Both the position numbers and the translations under genes were made by a program. From contig CAIIXF020000003.1 in the NCBI GenBank assembly GCA_903813345.2, positions 20,848,931 through 20,912,930 on the forward strand: 64,000 nucleotides of DNA, in the 5' to 3' direction. The notes under the pieces were generated by a model. The model saw nothing but the letters and a program-made list of their open reading frames with translations, did not search any database and was not told the DNA's origin. This stretch comes from Owenia fusiformis. Its lineage: Eukaryota > Annelida > Polychaeta > Sabellida > Oweniidae. Below are positions 9,577-21,794 of this stretch, in pieces. Position 1 is the first letter of the stretch; each line of letters starts with the position of its first letter.

Positions 9577-12332
9577 TAAATATCGCACTTTGAAGAGCAA
9601 ACTGGCCACCATGCAATTTATCCAGCATGGCCAAAACCTAATCAGACCTTGGCACTAGTCTGCTCTTGCATCTGTAAACATTTCAAGTTGACAAGGTTAG
9701 CGGTTTTCCTGCAATTTTGATGACAAGAATTGATTTGTAGTGTGGAACTTTGGGAAAATTTAGATGACATCGTTTGTGACCTAATTTGATGACCTTCGAC
9801 CTTGAAAATTTAACTTTTTCAGACCTCAGTAGGTGTTTTGTAATTAAGCTGACCTAAATTTAAATCCAAAATATCAATTTAGAAAATCAACTTTTTTGAC
9901 CTTTTCAAGGTCACTGAAGGTGAATGAAAGGTCAAATCTGAAATCTAAGGTCAGATTTGAACTTCTGAGAATTTGTAGATGTTTTAAAAAAAAAATTTGG
10001 TAAATTTGGAGCAAGTTGAAAAATTCAAAATGGCCGCCAAATTGAAAAATTCAAAATGGCCACCATGTAATTCAGCAAGCATACCCAAAACCTAATCAGA
10101 TCTTGGCAATAGTCTGCTCTTGCATCTGTAAAAATTTCAAGTTGAACGGATAAGTGGTTTTCCTGGAAATTTGATGACAAGATTTGTTGAAAAATTCAAA
10201 ATGGCCACCACGTAGTTTACCCAGCATGCCCTAAACCTAATGAGATATTGGCACTAGTCTGCTATTGCATGTGTAAAAATTTCAAGTTGAACAGGTTAGC
10301 GGTTTTCTTGGAATTTTGATGACAAGAATTGATTTGTAGTCTCAAACTTTGAGAAACTTGGATAACATCATTTGTGACCTAGTTTAATGACCTTGACCTT
10401 CGACCTTGAAAATTTAACTTTTTCAGACCTCAGTAGGTGTTTTGTAATTAAGCTGACCTAAATTTAAATCCAAAATATCAATTTAGAAAATCAACTTTTT
10501 TGACCTTTTCAAGGTCACTGAAGGTGAATGAAAGGTCAAATCTGAAATCTAAGGTCAGATTTGAACTTCTGAGAACTTGTAGATGTTTTTAAAAAAAAAA
10601 TTTGGTCAATTTGGAGCAAGTTGAAAAATTCAAAATGGCCGCCAAATTGAAAAATTCAAAATGGCCACCATGTAATTCAGCCAGCATACCCAAAACCTAA
10701 TCAGATCTTGGCAATAGTCTGCTCTTGCATCTGTAAAAATTTCAAGTTGAACGGATAAGTGGTTTTCCTGGAAATTTGATGACAAGATTTGTTGAAAAAT
10801 TCAAAATGGCCACCACGTAGTTTACCCAGCATGCCCTAAACCTAATCAGATATTGGCACTAGTCTGCTATTGCATGTGTAAAAATTTCAAGTTGAACAGG
10901 TTAGCGGTTTTCTTGGAATTTTGATGACAAGAATTGATTTGTAGTCTCAAACTTTGAGAAACTTGGATAACATCATTTGTGACCTAGTTTAATGACCTTG
11001 ACCTTCGACCTTGAAAATTTAACTTTTTCAGACCTCAGTAGGTGTTTTGTAATTAAGCTGACCTAAATTTAAATCCAAAATATCAATTTAGAAAATCAAC
11101 TTTTTTGACCTTTTCAAGGTCACTGAAGGTGAATGAAAGGTCAAATCTGAAATCTAAGGTCAGATTTGAACTTCTGAGAACTTGTAGATGTTTTTAAAAA
11201 AAAGAATTTGGTCAATTTGGAGCAAGTTGAAAAATTCAAAATGGCCGCCAAATTGAAAAATTCAAAATGGCCACCATGTAATTCAGCCAGCATACCCAAA
11301 ACCTAATCAGATCTTGGCAATACTGTACGCCCGGTATTATTCGCGTGCGATTAACTTTCGCGCTTTTCGCGATGGTGTTAAAATCGCGAAAAATTATCGT
11401 CGCGAAATTGCCAATTAAATCCCCGGGAATTTGTTTTTACCCGTGGCTCTGATGCATTTCGTCAACTTCTGATCCCTCCATTCCTACATGTAAGAAGAAC
11501 TACTGTAAGAAGAACTACAAAATGCATTTCGTTTTGTGTAAAACGTTTCGTCTAGTGTTATTGGGCGATAATTGGATGATTTCCACCAACATGTCTATTT
11601 TACGTTGGCTAGTCAGGCCAACTACTACCAATGGGCCTAGGCTCAATAATGACATCGACGATATTATAGAAACTGAAGTTCAAATTGCTAAAAATAACAT
11701 GAAGTCCAAGCCTGGAACATATAAAGTGTACAACGACGCAGAAAGGGCAAACATAGCCCGGCACGCACTTCTGAACTTGTGAAATTCGCGAAATTTAATA
11801 GCCGCGAAACCGTGTTTTCGCAAAATTCGCGAAATTAAAGCTCGCGAATAATACCGGGCGTACAGTAGTCTGCTCTTGCATCTGTAAAAATTTCAAGTTG
11901 AACGGATAAGTGGTTTTCCTGGAAATTTGATGACAAGATTTGTTGAAAAATTCAAAATGGCCACCACGTAGTTTACCCAGCATGCCCTAAACCTAATCAG
12001 ATATTGGCACTAGTCTGCTATTGCATGTGTAAAAATTTCAAGTTGAACGGATAAGTGGTTTTCCTGCAATTTTGATGACAAGATTTGTTGAAAAATTCAA
12101 AATGGCCGCCACGTAGTTTACCCAGCATGCCCTTAACCTAATCAGATCTTGGTACTAGTCTGCTCTTGCATCTGTAAAAATTTCAAGTTGAACAGGTAAG
12201 CAGTTATCCTGGAAATTTGATGACAAGATTTGGTTTATGTCCCGCCCGCCCGCACGCCCGCACACCCGCCCGCACGCCCGCCCAACAGCACAAGACGACG
12301 GCAATATAGCACTTTTTCAAAGTGCGATAAAA
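9577..12332. repeat. ~600-bp tandem repeat array flanked by an inverted motif
   Basis: Units beginning GACCTA(A/G)TTT(G/A)ATGACCTT recur at about 9778, 10376 and 10980, a period near 600. Each holds TGACCTT words, AAATTCAAAATGGCCGCC modules and an AACCTAATCAGAT module. The block opens with ATCGCACTTTGAA (about 9578) and closes with the inverse TTCAAAGTGCGAT before 12332, preceded by a CCCGCCCGCACG stretch. This looks like one non-autonomous element with an expanded core. Confidence 0.75.
11323..11865 (+). mobile_element. 543-bp TIR element inserted in the array, TA target duplication
   Basis: The TIRs are CTGTACGCCCGGTATTATTC and its inverse, flanked by TA (11321-11322 and 11866-11867). The uninterrupted site GGCAATAGTCTGCTC is present in the sister array copy near 10711, so the insertion is exact. 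Inside, 11522-11782 is an 86-codon open frame ending TYKVYNDAERANIARHALL, which looks like a captured or residual coding exon and is not recognised further. Flanking sequence is rich in TCGCG words. Confidence 0.88.
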
Positions 12333-12349
12333 ATGCATTAATGTTAACA

Positions 12350-13905
12350 CGGTATGTTACATGATATAACATTGAGTGACAGTGACAGAGTATGTTACAA
12401 GTTATGACAGTAGTAACAATATATGCTACAATGGATGACAGTGATTAACAGGGTATGTTACAAGATATGACAATGAGTGACATGGTATGTTACAAGATAT
12501 AACAGTGAGTGACACGGTATGTTACAACATATAACAGTGTGTGACAGGATATGACAGTAAGTAACATGGTATGCTACCACGTATGACAGTGACTGACAGG
12601 GTATGTTACAACATATGACATTGAGTGACACGGTATGTTAGTAGATATAACAGTGAGTGACAGGGTATGTTACAAGCTATGACAGTAAGTGACATGGTAT
12701 GCTACAACATATGACAGTGACTGACAGGGTATGTTACAACATATGACAGTGACTGACAGGATATGTTACAACATATAACATTGAGTGACATGGTATGTTA
12801 CAAGATATAACAGCGAGTGACAGGGTATTTTACAAGTTTTGACTAAGTGACATGGTATGCTACAACGTATGACAGTGACTGAGAGGGTATGTTACAACAT
12901 ATGACATTGAGTGACACGGTATGTTAGTAGACATAACAGTGAGTGACAGGGTATGTTACAAGCTATGACAGTAAGTGACATGGTATGCTACAACGTATGA
13001 CAGTGACTGACAGGGTATATTACAACATATGACATTGAGTGACACGGTATGTTACAACATATAACATTGAGTGACAGGGTATGTTACAAGCTATGACAGT
13101 AAGTGACATGGTATGCTACAACGTATGCTACAACGTATGACAGTGACTGACAGGGTATGTTATGACATATGACATTGAGTGACATGGTATGTTACCACAT
13201 ATAAGAGTGAGTGACAGGGTATGTTACAAGCTATGACAGTAAGTGTCATGGTATGCTACAACATATGACAGTGACTGACAGGATATGTTATAACATATGA
13301 CATTGAGTGACACGGTATGTTACAACATATAACAGTGAGTTACAAGGTATGTTACAAGCTATGACAGTAAGTGACATGGTATGCTACAACGTATGACAGT
13401 GACTGACAGGGTATCATATGTTATGACTTAGACATTGAGTGACACGGTATGTTACAACATATAACAGTGAGTGACATGGTATGTTACAAGATATGAAAGT
13501 GAGTGATGCGGTGATGATACAAAATATGGCAATGAGTGACAAGGTGTTAAAAGATCTGACAGTTAGTGATATGGTATATTATGAGGTATGACAGTACAAC
13601 ATTGTATGTAACATATGAAAGTGAGTCACATGAAATGTTACAAGTTACAACATTGAGTAATATGGTATTATACCACATCTGACAGTGAGTGACATATGTT
13701 ACGAGATCAGACAGTAAGTGACATTATATGTAACTAGATCAGACAGTAAGTGACATTATATGTTACTAGATATGACAGTAAGTGACATTATATGTTACTA
13801 GATCAGACAGTAAGTGACATTATATGTAACTAGATCTGACAGTAAGTGACATTATATGTTACTAGATATGACAGTAAGTGACATGGTATGTTCCATGATA
13901 TGACT
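12350..13905 (+). repeat. 32-bp minisatellite, block 1
   Basis: Degenerate units of the type GACAGTGAGTGACATGGTAT + GTTACAAGATAT repeat about 48 times, with local higher-order variation (CAGTGACTGACAGGG, ATTGAGTGACACGG). Open frames on either strand are by-products of the periodic sequence and are not genes. Confidence 0.93.
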
Positions 13906-14394
13906 TGTTAACTTAGGCATTTTTGAAGATTCTTGGCTCCAGAACTTAGAAGTAGTATTAGCTACTTAAATATGGTACCATACCATATCTATTTTTACTT
14001 GCTTTCATGTATGTATTTGAAGAAAATTCCTTTCATTGTAGCAGCACATCTATAAATGATGTTAATTTTAATTAATGGTTAAGAGATACAATATTTTGAC
14101 TTGTTTTTGTTTTCAATTGAATATCAGCAAGATGGACATTTTTTCAACCATGATTACAATCTGGGTTTTCAAACCAAAGCAATGCATTATAATTCTTTGA
14201 AAAATTGGAAATAGAGAGTCTGACTTTAAGTGACATTTTTAAAAGTAAAAGATACACTAAGATGTTTGGTCAGTATTTAATTGACATAATGCAGATCAGG
14301 AAAGACTTTATTTTTAAACAATAACTAGTTATTTTAAAATGTTCAAATGTGTCTCATAAGCCCAGATAGGGCTGGTTGTATGATATGATACAAA
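13906..14394. other. Unique spacer
   Basis: AT-rich, non-repetitive sequence between the minisatellite and the ~136-bp satellite. Nothing else was seen. Confidence 0.5.
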
Positions 14395-14792
14395 TGGTGT
14401 CCATTTTTCAAAATGGCCGCCTTCTACCAAAAGTGCCATTAGACAGTGTGCCATGCTTATAGTATCCACATACCAAATATGAACAAAATCGCTCCACTAC
14501 TTTTCGAGTTATAGTAAAATATGTTAAAATGACGGCCATTTTTTAAAATGGCCGCCTTCTATCAAAAGAGTCATTAGACAGTGTGCCATGCCTATAGTAT
14601 TCATATTCCAAATATGAACAAAATTGCTCCACTACTTTTCAAGTTATAGTAAAATACGTTAAAATGGCGGCCATTTTTCAAAATGGCCACCTTCTACCAA
14701 AAGTATCATTAGACAGTGTGCCATGCTTAAAGTATTCATATACCAAATATGAAGAAAATAGCTCCACTACTTTATGGCCACTTTTCAAAAAT
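14395..14792 (-). repeat. ~136-bp satellite, three copies
   Basis: Units starting CCATTTTTCAAAATGGCCGCC recur at about 14401, 14536 and 14671. Each includes ATTAGACAGTGTGCCATGCT and CAAATATGAACAAAAT. This is the same satellite as 26985-29440 but in the opposite orientation. Confidence 0.9.
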
Positions 14793-14794
14793 GA

Positions 14795-15235
14795 AAGTCA
14801 GTGACATGGTATGATACATGATATTACATTGAGTGCCATTGTATGTTACAAATATGATTGTAAGTGACATGGTATGTTTCAAGATATGACAATGAGTGAC
14901 ATGGTGTTACAAGATATGACAGTGAGTAACACAGTATGCTACATGATTTGACAGTGAGTTACGTAGTATGATCAAGATATGGCAATGAGTGACATGGTGT
15001 TATAAGATCTGACAGTGAGTGACATGGCATATTACAAGGTATGACAGTAAGTGACATGGTATGTTTCAAGATATGACAGTGAGTGACATGGTATGTATAA
15101 CAAATGCCAGTGACTGACATGGTATGTTACATGATATGACAGTCTGTGACATGGTATGATACATAATATGACAGTGTGTGACGTTGTATGTTACAAAATA
15201 TGACAGTGAGTGGCATGGTATGTAACAACAAGGCA
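14795..15235 (+). repeat. 32-bp minisatellite, block 2
   Basis: Same GACAGTGAGTGACATGG-type units as block 1. The block is bounded by the ~136-bp satellite on the left and the GTCACCACC element on the right. Confidence 0.9.
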
Positions 15236-15249
15236 TTAACATGACAAAA

Positions 15250-15879
15250 TGTCACCACCTAAAACAATTTGGTCAATTTAAAGCAAGTTGGAAAATACCT
15301 TTTGACCTTGAGAAGGTCATTGAAGGTCAAAGGTCAAATCTAAAGTCAGATTTGAACTTCTAAGAACTTGTAAAGTCAAATTTGAACTTTTGAAAAGATG
15401 TAGATGATTTTGAAAAAAAAAATTTAGTCAATTTGAAGCAAGTTGAAAACAGACCTTTTTGACCTTTTTTGACCTTGAGAAGGTCATTGAAGGTCAAATG
15501 TCAAATCTAAAGTCAGATTTGAAGGTCAAATGTCAAATCTAAAGTCAAATCTAAAGTCAGATTTGAATTTCTGAGAACATGTAGATGATTTTGGAAAAAA
15601 TTTAGTCAATGTGAAGCAAGTTGAAAAGACCTTTTTGACCTTGAGAAGGTCATTGAAGGTCAAATGTCAAATCTAAAGTCAGATTTGAACTTCTGAGAAC
15701 ATTTAGATGATTTAGAAAAAAACTGAAGTCAGTCTAAACAGTATTTGTTAAGTTATAGGAAGTTGTAAGAAATTGTTACAGACGCCGGACGCCAACCTCC
15801 AACCACCAACCGCCAACCACCAACCGCCGTCGCAAAAAACGGAGACCATAACAATATGTCACCACTATTGGTGGTGACA
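15250..15879. mobile_element. TIR element with TGACCTT core inserted in the minisatellite
   Basis: Ends are TGTCACCACC (15250 on) and the inverse GGTGGTGACA (to 15879). The core has three tandem units with AGGTCATTGAAGGTCAAATG. A GACGCCGGACGCC...AACCGCC segment and ACCATAACAATATGTCACCA lie near the right end. A shortened relative sits at 37081-37182 in gene C. Confidence 0.75.
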
Positions 15880-15884
15880 TAATA

Positions 15885-16790
15885 ATAAATGACAGTGAGT
15901 GACATGGTATGTCACATAATATGACAGTCTGTGACATGGTATGATACATGATATGACAGTGAGTGATGTGGTATGTTACAAGATATGACAGTGAGTGACA
16001 CAGTATGTTACAAGATATGAAAGTCTGTTACATGGTATGATACAAGATTTGACAGTGAGTGACATGGTTTGTGACAAGATATGACAGTCAGTGGAATGGA
16101 ATGATATAAGATATGACATTGAGTGACACAGTATGTTACAAGATATGACATTGAGTGACATATGTTATAAGATCAGACAGTAAGTGACATTGTATGTTAC
16201 AAGATATGACAGTCTGTGACATGGTATGATACATGATATGACAGTGAGTGACATGGTACGATACAAGATATGACAGTGAGTGGCATGGTATGTCACATGA
16301 TATGACAGTTTGTGACATTGAATGATACATGATATGACATTGTATGTTACAAGATATGTCAGTGAGAAACATGGTATGTTACAAGATATGACAGTGAGTG
16401 ACATGGTACGATACAAAATATGACATTGAGTGACATGGAATGTAACAAGATATGACAGTGAGTGACATGGTATGATACAAAATATGACATTGAGTGACAT
16501 GGAATGTAACAAGATATGACAGTGAGTGACATGGTATGATACAAAATATAACATTAAGTGACATGGTATGTTACAAGATATGACAGTGAGTGGCATGGAT
16601 TGTTACAAGGTATGACAGTAAGTGACACAGTATTTTACAAGATATGACAATGAGTTACACGGTGAGTTACGATATATGACAGTGAGTGACACGGTATGTT
16701 ACAAGATATGACAGGGGGTGACATGGTTTGACACATGATATGACAGTCAGTGATATGGTATGATACAAGATATGACATTGAGTGACAAAT
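15885..16790 (+). repeat. 32-bp minisatellite, block 3
   Basis: Continuation of the same minisatellite after the inserted element. The - strand frames that read as repeated CHILxHSMS-like peptides are translation of the 32-bp period through all three frames, not protein genes. Confidence 0.92.
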
Positions 16791-17141
16791 ACAGTAATCA
16801 GTCCTAAACTGATTAGCTGAATTGACTGATTTGGCTTGAAATCTGTAGCCTAGACAAGATTTATCGGGATGACTGCCCAACGGCCTATGCATTAACCAGC
16901 AAACTGATTACTATTTAGCACCCAAGTGTCTGATAATAAGTCATCAAAATTTAGGGCCCTTACCTCTGTCTGTTGTTTGAAAAATAAATCAGTCTGACTC
17001 TCTGTGATAAAGTCGTGTGTTGAAAAACTGGATTATACATTCTTACTGCACCATCCCACTTTTTCCATCCTTGCTCATCCTGAAGCAGATAATACAAAAT
17101 GCATCAGCATATGTCTAATAATAATTAATAAACAAGCAGAG
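16791..17141. other. Short unique spacer
   Basis: It contains AATCAGTCCTAAACTGATTA near 16796 with a nearby partial inverse (CAAACTGATTACT). No gene was seen. Confidence 0.4.
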
Positions 17142-17366
17142 CAGGCCCGTAGCCAGGGGGTGGGAGCAGGGGGTGGGAGCGGAGGGAGGGGCAGCTCCAC
17201 TCCAGGCAGAAATTCTTTTAAAATCATGTAGTTTTTTCTTGTTCACTATTCTGAGCACTTTTCGCAAGATTTTTTGCCAAAACTGTCAAAAAGCTCCCCC
17301 CTGCCTAGGAAAAAAGTCCCCTTTGGTAAAACCACTCCCCCTAGGTAAATCCTGGCTACGGGCCTG
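17142..17366. mobile_element. Short hAT-like MITE
   Basis: CAGGCCCGTAGCCAGG at 17142-17157 is exactly inverse to CCTGGCTACGGGCCTG at 17351-17366. The interior is G-rich then C-rich and non-coding. The termini are of the common CAGRGGCGTAGCCAGG type of hAT elements. I could not find a clean 8-bp duplication. Confidence 0.75.
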
Positions 17367-17841
17367 CAGGGTATACAATGATCATTAATGAGCAATCATA
17401 TGCATGCATAATTGGTAATTGTCTCAGTCACATGATATAAAGTTTATACTATTATCAAGTTACAACCCTTACAATTTATACAAGTCAAACATATACAAAC
17501 ATGAAATCAAGCCAATGTTATATACATGAGAACTTGCTTCTTGTTTCACACCGAGACATCTGGTCTCAGTTTCCAGGAACGTAGTCATGACGTCATGATA
17601 AAACATTCGATGATTATCGTCTGGTCCGGAAAATATTTGTGAAAATGCATTTCATATGATGTATTTTTATCGTTTGTGCAAATACATGTGAAGAAGAATG
17701 TCAAATAAAGCTGAAATGATGTGTTTAAAATGGGACCCTGTATTAATTTATTACCCGGCCAGATGTATAAAAAATCTGTACCCGGAAGTTGAGCTTGATG
17801 TAGAATATTGCTGTCACTCTGAACTATCGCGTCTATTGGAC

Positions 17842-18045
17842 CATAGGCGTTGCCAGGGGAGTATAATCAAACCCATAACCAATAAAAATAGAATCATGAG
17901 ATAAAAGAAGAAAATAACTTTAAAATGCTTTTTATGATTTTCTAGCTTAAGTTGCATCAATTTTGAAAAATTCTTAGACACAAATTGGCTTGCTTTATGC
18001 CACGATCGCACCCCCCCCCCTGTCTGAAAACTGGCTAAGCCCCTG
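17842..18045. mobile_element. 204-bp hAT-like MITE
   Basis: The element starts CATAGGCGTTGCCAGG and ends CTGGCTAAGCCCCTG, imperfect inverses. ATTGGAC is present directly outside both ends (17835-17841 and 18046-18052), a 7-8 bp target duplication. The interior is non-coding and ends in a poly-C run. Confidence 0.7.
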
Positions 18046-18052
18046 ATTGGAC

Positions 18053-19979
18053 CTACTATTACTACTCATAATACTAGTAATCACCCTCCCCAGGGGTCAG
18101 GGATAATCAAGTTACCTGCAAACGTACAAGGCCTGCCATTGAACATGAAGATTTCTGAAAGTAGCAATAGAACTGTTGTAGTCGTCTAGACACTGGTTAT
18201 TCTTCTTATCTTTCAATCTCTTTTATCTTTAGATCACAGCAAGTCTCTCAGGCTGATACTTCATCCTTAGGCTCTGTCTGTAAGAAAAATGGACTAAAGG
18301 TCAAAACAGAACTCTTTTATAACAATTCAAAAAGATTAAAAAATCCTCATGCTTTTTTAATTTCCTGTTTGGTGTAAAGGATAGGTATCGATAAGGTGAA
18401 CTGAATTCAACAATGTTTTTCTCTTCAACTAATTATTGAAAACATTATGTAGAAAACACGGTCCTTTATGTAATGTTGACTGATTGACAACAATTTAATG
18501 CAAAAATTACTTAAATATATTTCATATAACTGTTTTTGTTAACAATTGTTTTTTAGTGCAATTGTTTTTTGTTCCTTTCTACCAATTCTTGAGAATGAAA
18601 TAAAATGTCTTTCCGAACCTTGTTGGAACAAAATAGCACATACAACATTTTCTTAAACCTCTCAATATTATAGTTATACAAAGGAGATTTTGGTTGATTT
18701 AACAAAGAGTATTCAAAAAATTAAAACAACCCCCCCCCCCAAAAAAAAATCGATTAAAATTAAGATAAACCTTTTATTTCATTAACAAGATACTTTTTAA
18801 AAATCAACCAATCTTTCCTTTGTACAATTACACCATTGACCTAAACACCTAACACGTTTATGTGGTTTTGTTTCAATGAGGTTTGGATAGATGTTTCATT
18901 TCATTTATGATGTAACATGAAATGTGGAACACAAACAAGCACAAACTCATATTTTACAGTATATTTGTTTTGTAATTTCAAGAGCTACAAAAAAGGGGGG
19001 GGAAAGCCCCAGAGCTTCAGCGATGACTGACATAATATGTTTCTTGCGTACCACCTTCGTTTGCCCAAATTCTCACAAGTTAATTTTCGAACATAGCGCG
19101 TTGTCATGATGTTTAAATCGATGTAAATAAAAATAATACCGCGAATTAACCCACGAATACTTGGCATAAAATGCTAAATGTAATATTTCCAATAAATATG
19201 ATTTAATCCAATATTCACACATAGCTAGGCAAGCTGTGTCCGATTCCAGCAAATCCGAACAGAGTATTCACATAATGAACAGTGTGTGAAATATCAATAA
19301 AACATGCAAGGTCACTAGTTAAACAGTTTTCATGGTGATGAATTGATTTTTCACAATGGATTTGATGACTTGCCAACTCGACCCTTGCAAAGAACTTTTC
19401 ATTGAAAATGTGTTCTTTTTACTAATTTAATTCCTGTGAGATGTTTTTATAAAAAATTGCAATGTGTGAAAAGAATTTAAACCAAAGACTCAATGCATTG
19501 TAGCTGCTTCATTCCACTCAAGAGTTGTTTCCTAATCTTTGCATTCCCACTGTGCAGTCATGCAAAGGTTTGGGAACAACACTTGTATGATTCAGCAAAC
19601 AATGCATTGAGTCTTGGGCTTAAATCCTTTAATCACACATCAGCATTCAATGTTTTATTCCACATTTATACATTTTTTGCATGTTTAGAATTTTGCTGCT
19701 GTCCTAAATTGAGTCGCATGTTATTTTTAAAATTAGGAATCACTTCTCCACATTGTCCACATCTTTCAGTTTAGCACAAAGAGTGCACTTATGTACCTAG
19801 AAAAGACTTTAAAGAAGATTTTTTTGTAAAATGTATAAAAAGGAGAAAATTTAGTGAGAAAATTGACCTTCTGTCACTGAATTTTCTCATTTTTTACACA
19901 TTTTACAAAACATATCTTCTCACCAGACTGTGATTCACACTCTCTTCTAAAGACAATCCCCTTGCCTTGGCAGAAAATT
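18053..19979. other. Gene-free stretch inside the giant element
   Basis: No coding signal. TAGTCGTCTAGACACTG at about 18179 recurs near 22260 with similar flanks, a diverged duplication. The 19210-19400 sequence (GCTAGGCAAGCTGTGT...TCCGAACAGAGTATTCACA) resembles 51870-52030 in gene C intron 1. A poly-C/poly-A run lies at 18730-18749. Confidence 0.45.
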
Positions 19980-19988
19980 GATTATTTC

Positions 19989-21785
19989 GGCTTTGTATAA
20001 AAAATCTCCTACCTCATACCCACCTACGTGGGACATAACAGTCATTGAGGGGTTCAATTTCAAAGATTTTTAAATCTCAAAATAACTCTAATTATTAACA
20101 TTTCTACAATTCTGGCTTATTTTATAACTAGACGGATGACAGATCCATAAATAAAGGCATATAGGTGCATTGTAATGTGACATGACCCGAGGGCGTTCCA
20201 GGGGAATAACTAACTAACGACCGTGGGTATAAGCCAGATAAAGAAATTGAAAGAAAGTGTGCTAAAATCGAACCCAGCTGGGCTGTTGTAGCAACTTGCT
20301 ATCAAGGGTCGTTACAAATGCATCTATAATTCATCAAACTAAGATCTTTAAAATTGAACCCTTCAAAGACTGTATCATGTCCAACATACGTGGGTAGGTG
20401 GGTATGACGTACAGGGGCGTAGGAAGGTGTAAATGCAACACTACGCCAAAAATCCCGCCAAAAAAATATGAAACAATTGTGTCAATATTCTATAGCAAAA
20501 CGCCTATATTATGCTTGTAAAACGTCATTTTATGGTAACAGAGATTTTAAGCTTGCAATGTTTTTCACAAACTAAATGTGAACGGAAATACTTAAGCGAT
20601 GCATTTATATGGGCGATTGGGCATACGTATAGGTTGGCGTTTCGATTTTATATGCAAGCTTTAAATCCCTGATACCTTTTTAATGTGCTTTAAAATGTTC
20701 GAATGATTTTCATCATTTAAAATCACCTTGGAAAGTCTATCTTTTAAATCACGACACAAATCATTCTCACTTTGCTTATGTCTCGAACGATTGAGACGAC
20801 CAATTTCCAAAAAACAATTAGAGATTTTTTAATCATTTTCGAATAATTGAATTAAGATATACAGATATATAGTATTGTCTGATTCCATCGTGTACCATGC
20901 AATACAATACGTACAGATTAAAGAAACTAGTTTGATCAATTGATATAAAGAAACGCATTCGTGATCAATGAAACAAATAAATACACCCACCACAAAGGTC
21001 AAATCGAGGTCAACGTGACTTAGGGGGTGCCAAAAATGTTATAAAACAAGAATCTATTATTTTTCAAATGAAAAAAATAGGTAATCGCTTTTCTAGAACT
21101 GAAATCAATGGAACGTGTAATTGAATAATCAGCATTTTCAAGTTGTTTTTGTCTTTAACATCCATATTTCAAAAAGTACTACCAATAACAATTAGTGATT
21201 TAGTAAGAAAATAGATAATTGTTGACTTAACTATAATTTCGTGTCTATGATTTTGCATAGCAACGGAATATAAATCGATAGTGAAATTGAAAAATTGGGG
21301 AGAATAAAAAAAATGTACATCTAAATTTAAAGAGGTTCATCATTATAATTATATGATACCATAGTTTGCATAAGCATTACGGAAAATGCAGAAAAAATGT
21401 CAAAGGTATTTATCAAGTAGTTTTTGAAAAAAAAACAGTTTTCCTCTCAAATTCGTGAAGAGAACGCGATTCACGAATATTTGGCAAAATTGTATTCATA
21501 AGACATTCAATAGTGGCTCGATTTTCATGAAATAAAGCATGTTGCTAAGGGAATTCAATCTGTTAAATGATATTTTCCAGACAGACCAATAATGATATGG
21601 TATCCACAAAACATTTCTTTAGGCTAGTGTGCTCGAGATTACTTTTACAATTTATGAACAATGAGAAAATATGACTAAAGAACATAGGAAAATTCTTTTT
21701 TATTCTCACTTTTCAACACTACGCACTGGCGTTTTGGCGTACATTGTTCCTACGCCACTGACGTAGGTTTTTTTTATACAAAGCC
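19989..21785. mobile_element. Mutator-like MITE with 9-bp target duplication, itself interrupted
   Basis: GGCTTTGTATAAAAAA at 19989 is inverse to the sequence ending at 21785. The inverted arms extend about 100 bases (CATACCCACCTACGTGGGAC; GGGTTCAATTT...AAAGAT). GATTATTTC flanks both ends exactly (19980-19988 and 21786-21794). Removing the nested 20412-21760 insertion plus one ACGTA leaves a ~443-bp element. No coding content. Confidence 0.8.
20412..21760. mobile_element. 1349-bp TIR element nested in the Mutator-like MITE
   Basis: Termini are CAGGGGCGTAGGAAG and GTTCCTACGCCACTG. ACGTA is duplicated on both sides (20407-20411 and 21761-21765). The interrupted arm of the host MITE confirms the original site as ATGACGTAGG. 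The ends look hAT-like, but only 5 bases are duplicated. The interior is AT-rich and has no convincing frame. Confidence 0.75.
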
Positions 21786-21794
21786 GATTATTTC

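Noticed and set aside
15976-16892. Long overlapping - strand frames with repeated CHILxHSMS-like peptides
   Set aside because: They are translations of the 32-bp minisatellite. The period is not a multiple of three, so similar peptides appear in all frames, and no start context or exon signal exists.
17698-17904. 68-codon frame with several cysteines
   Set aside because: It runs into the hAT-like MITE at 17842 and shows no module pattern.
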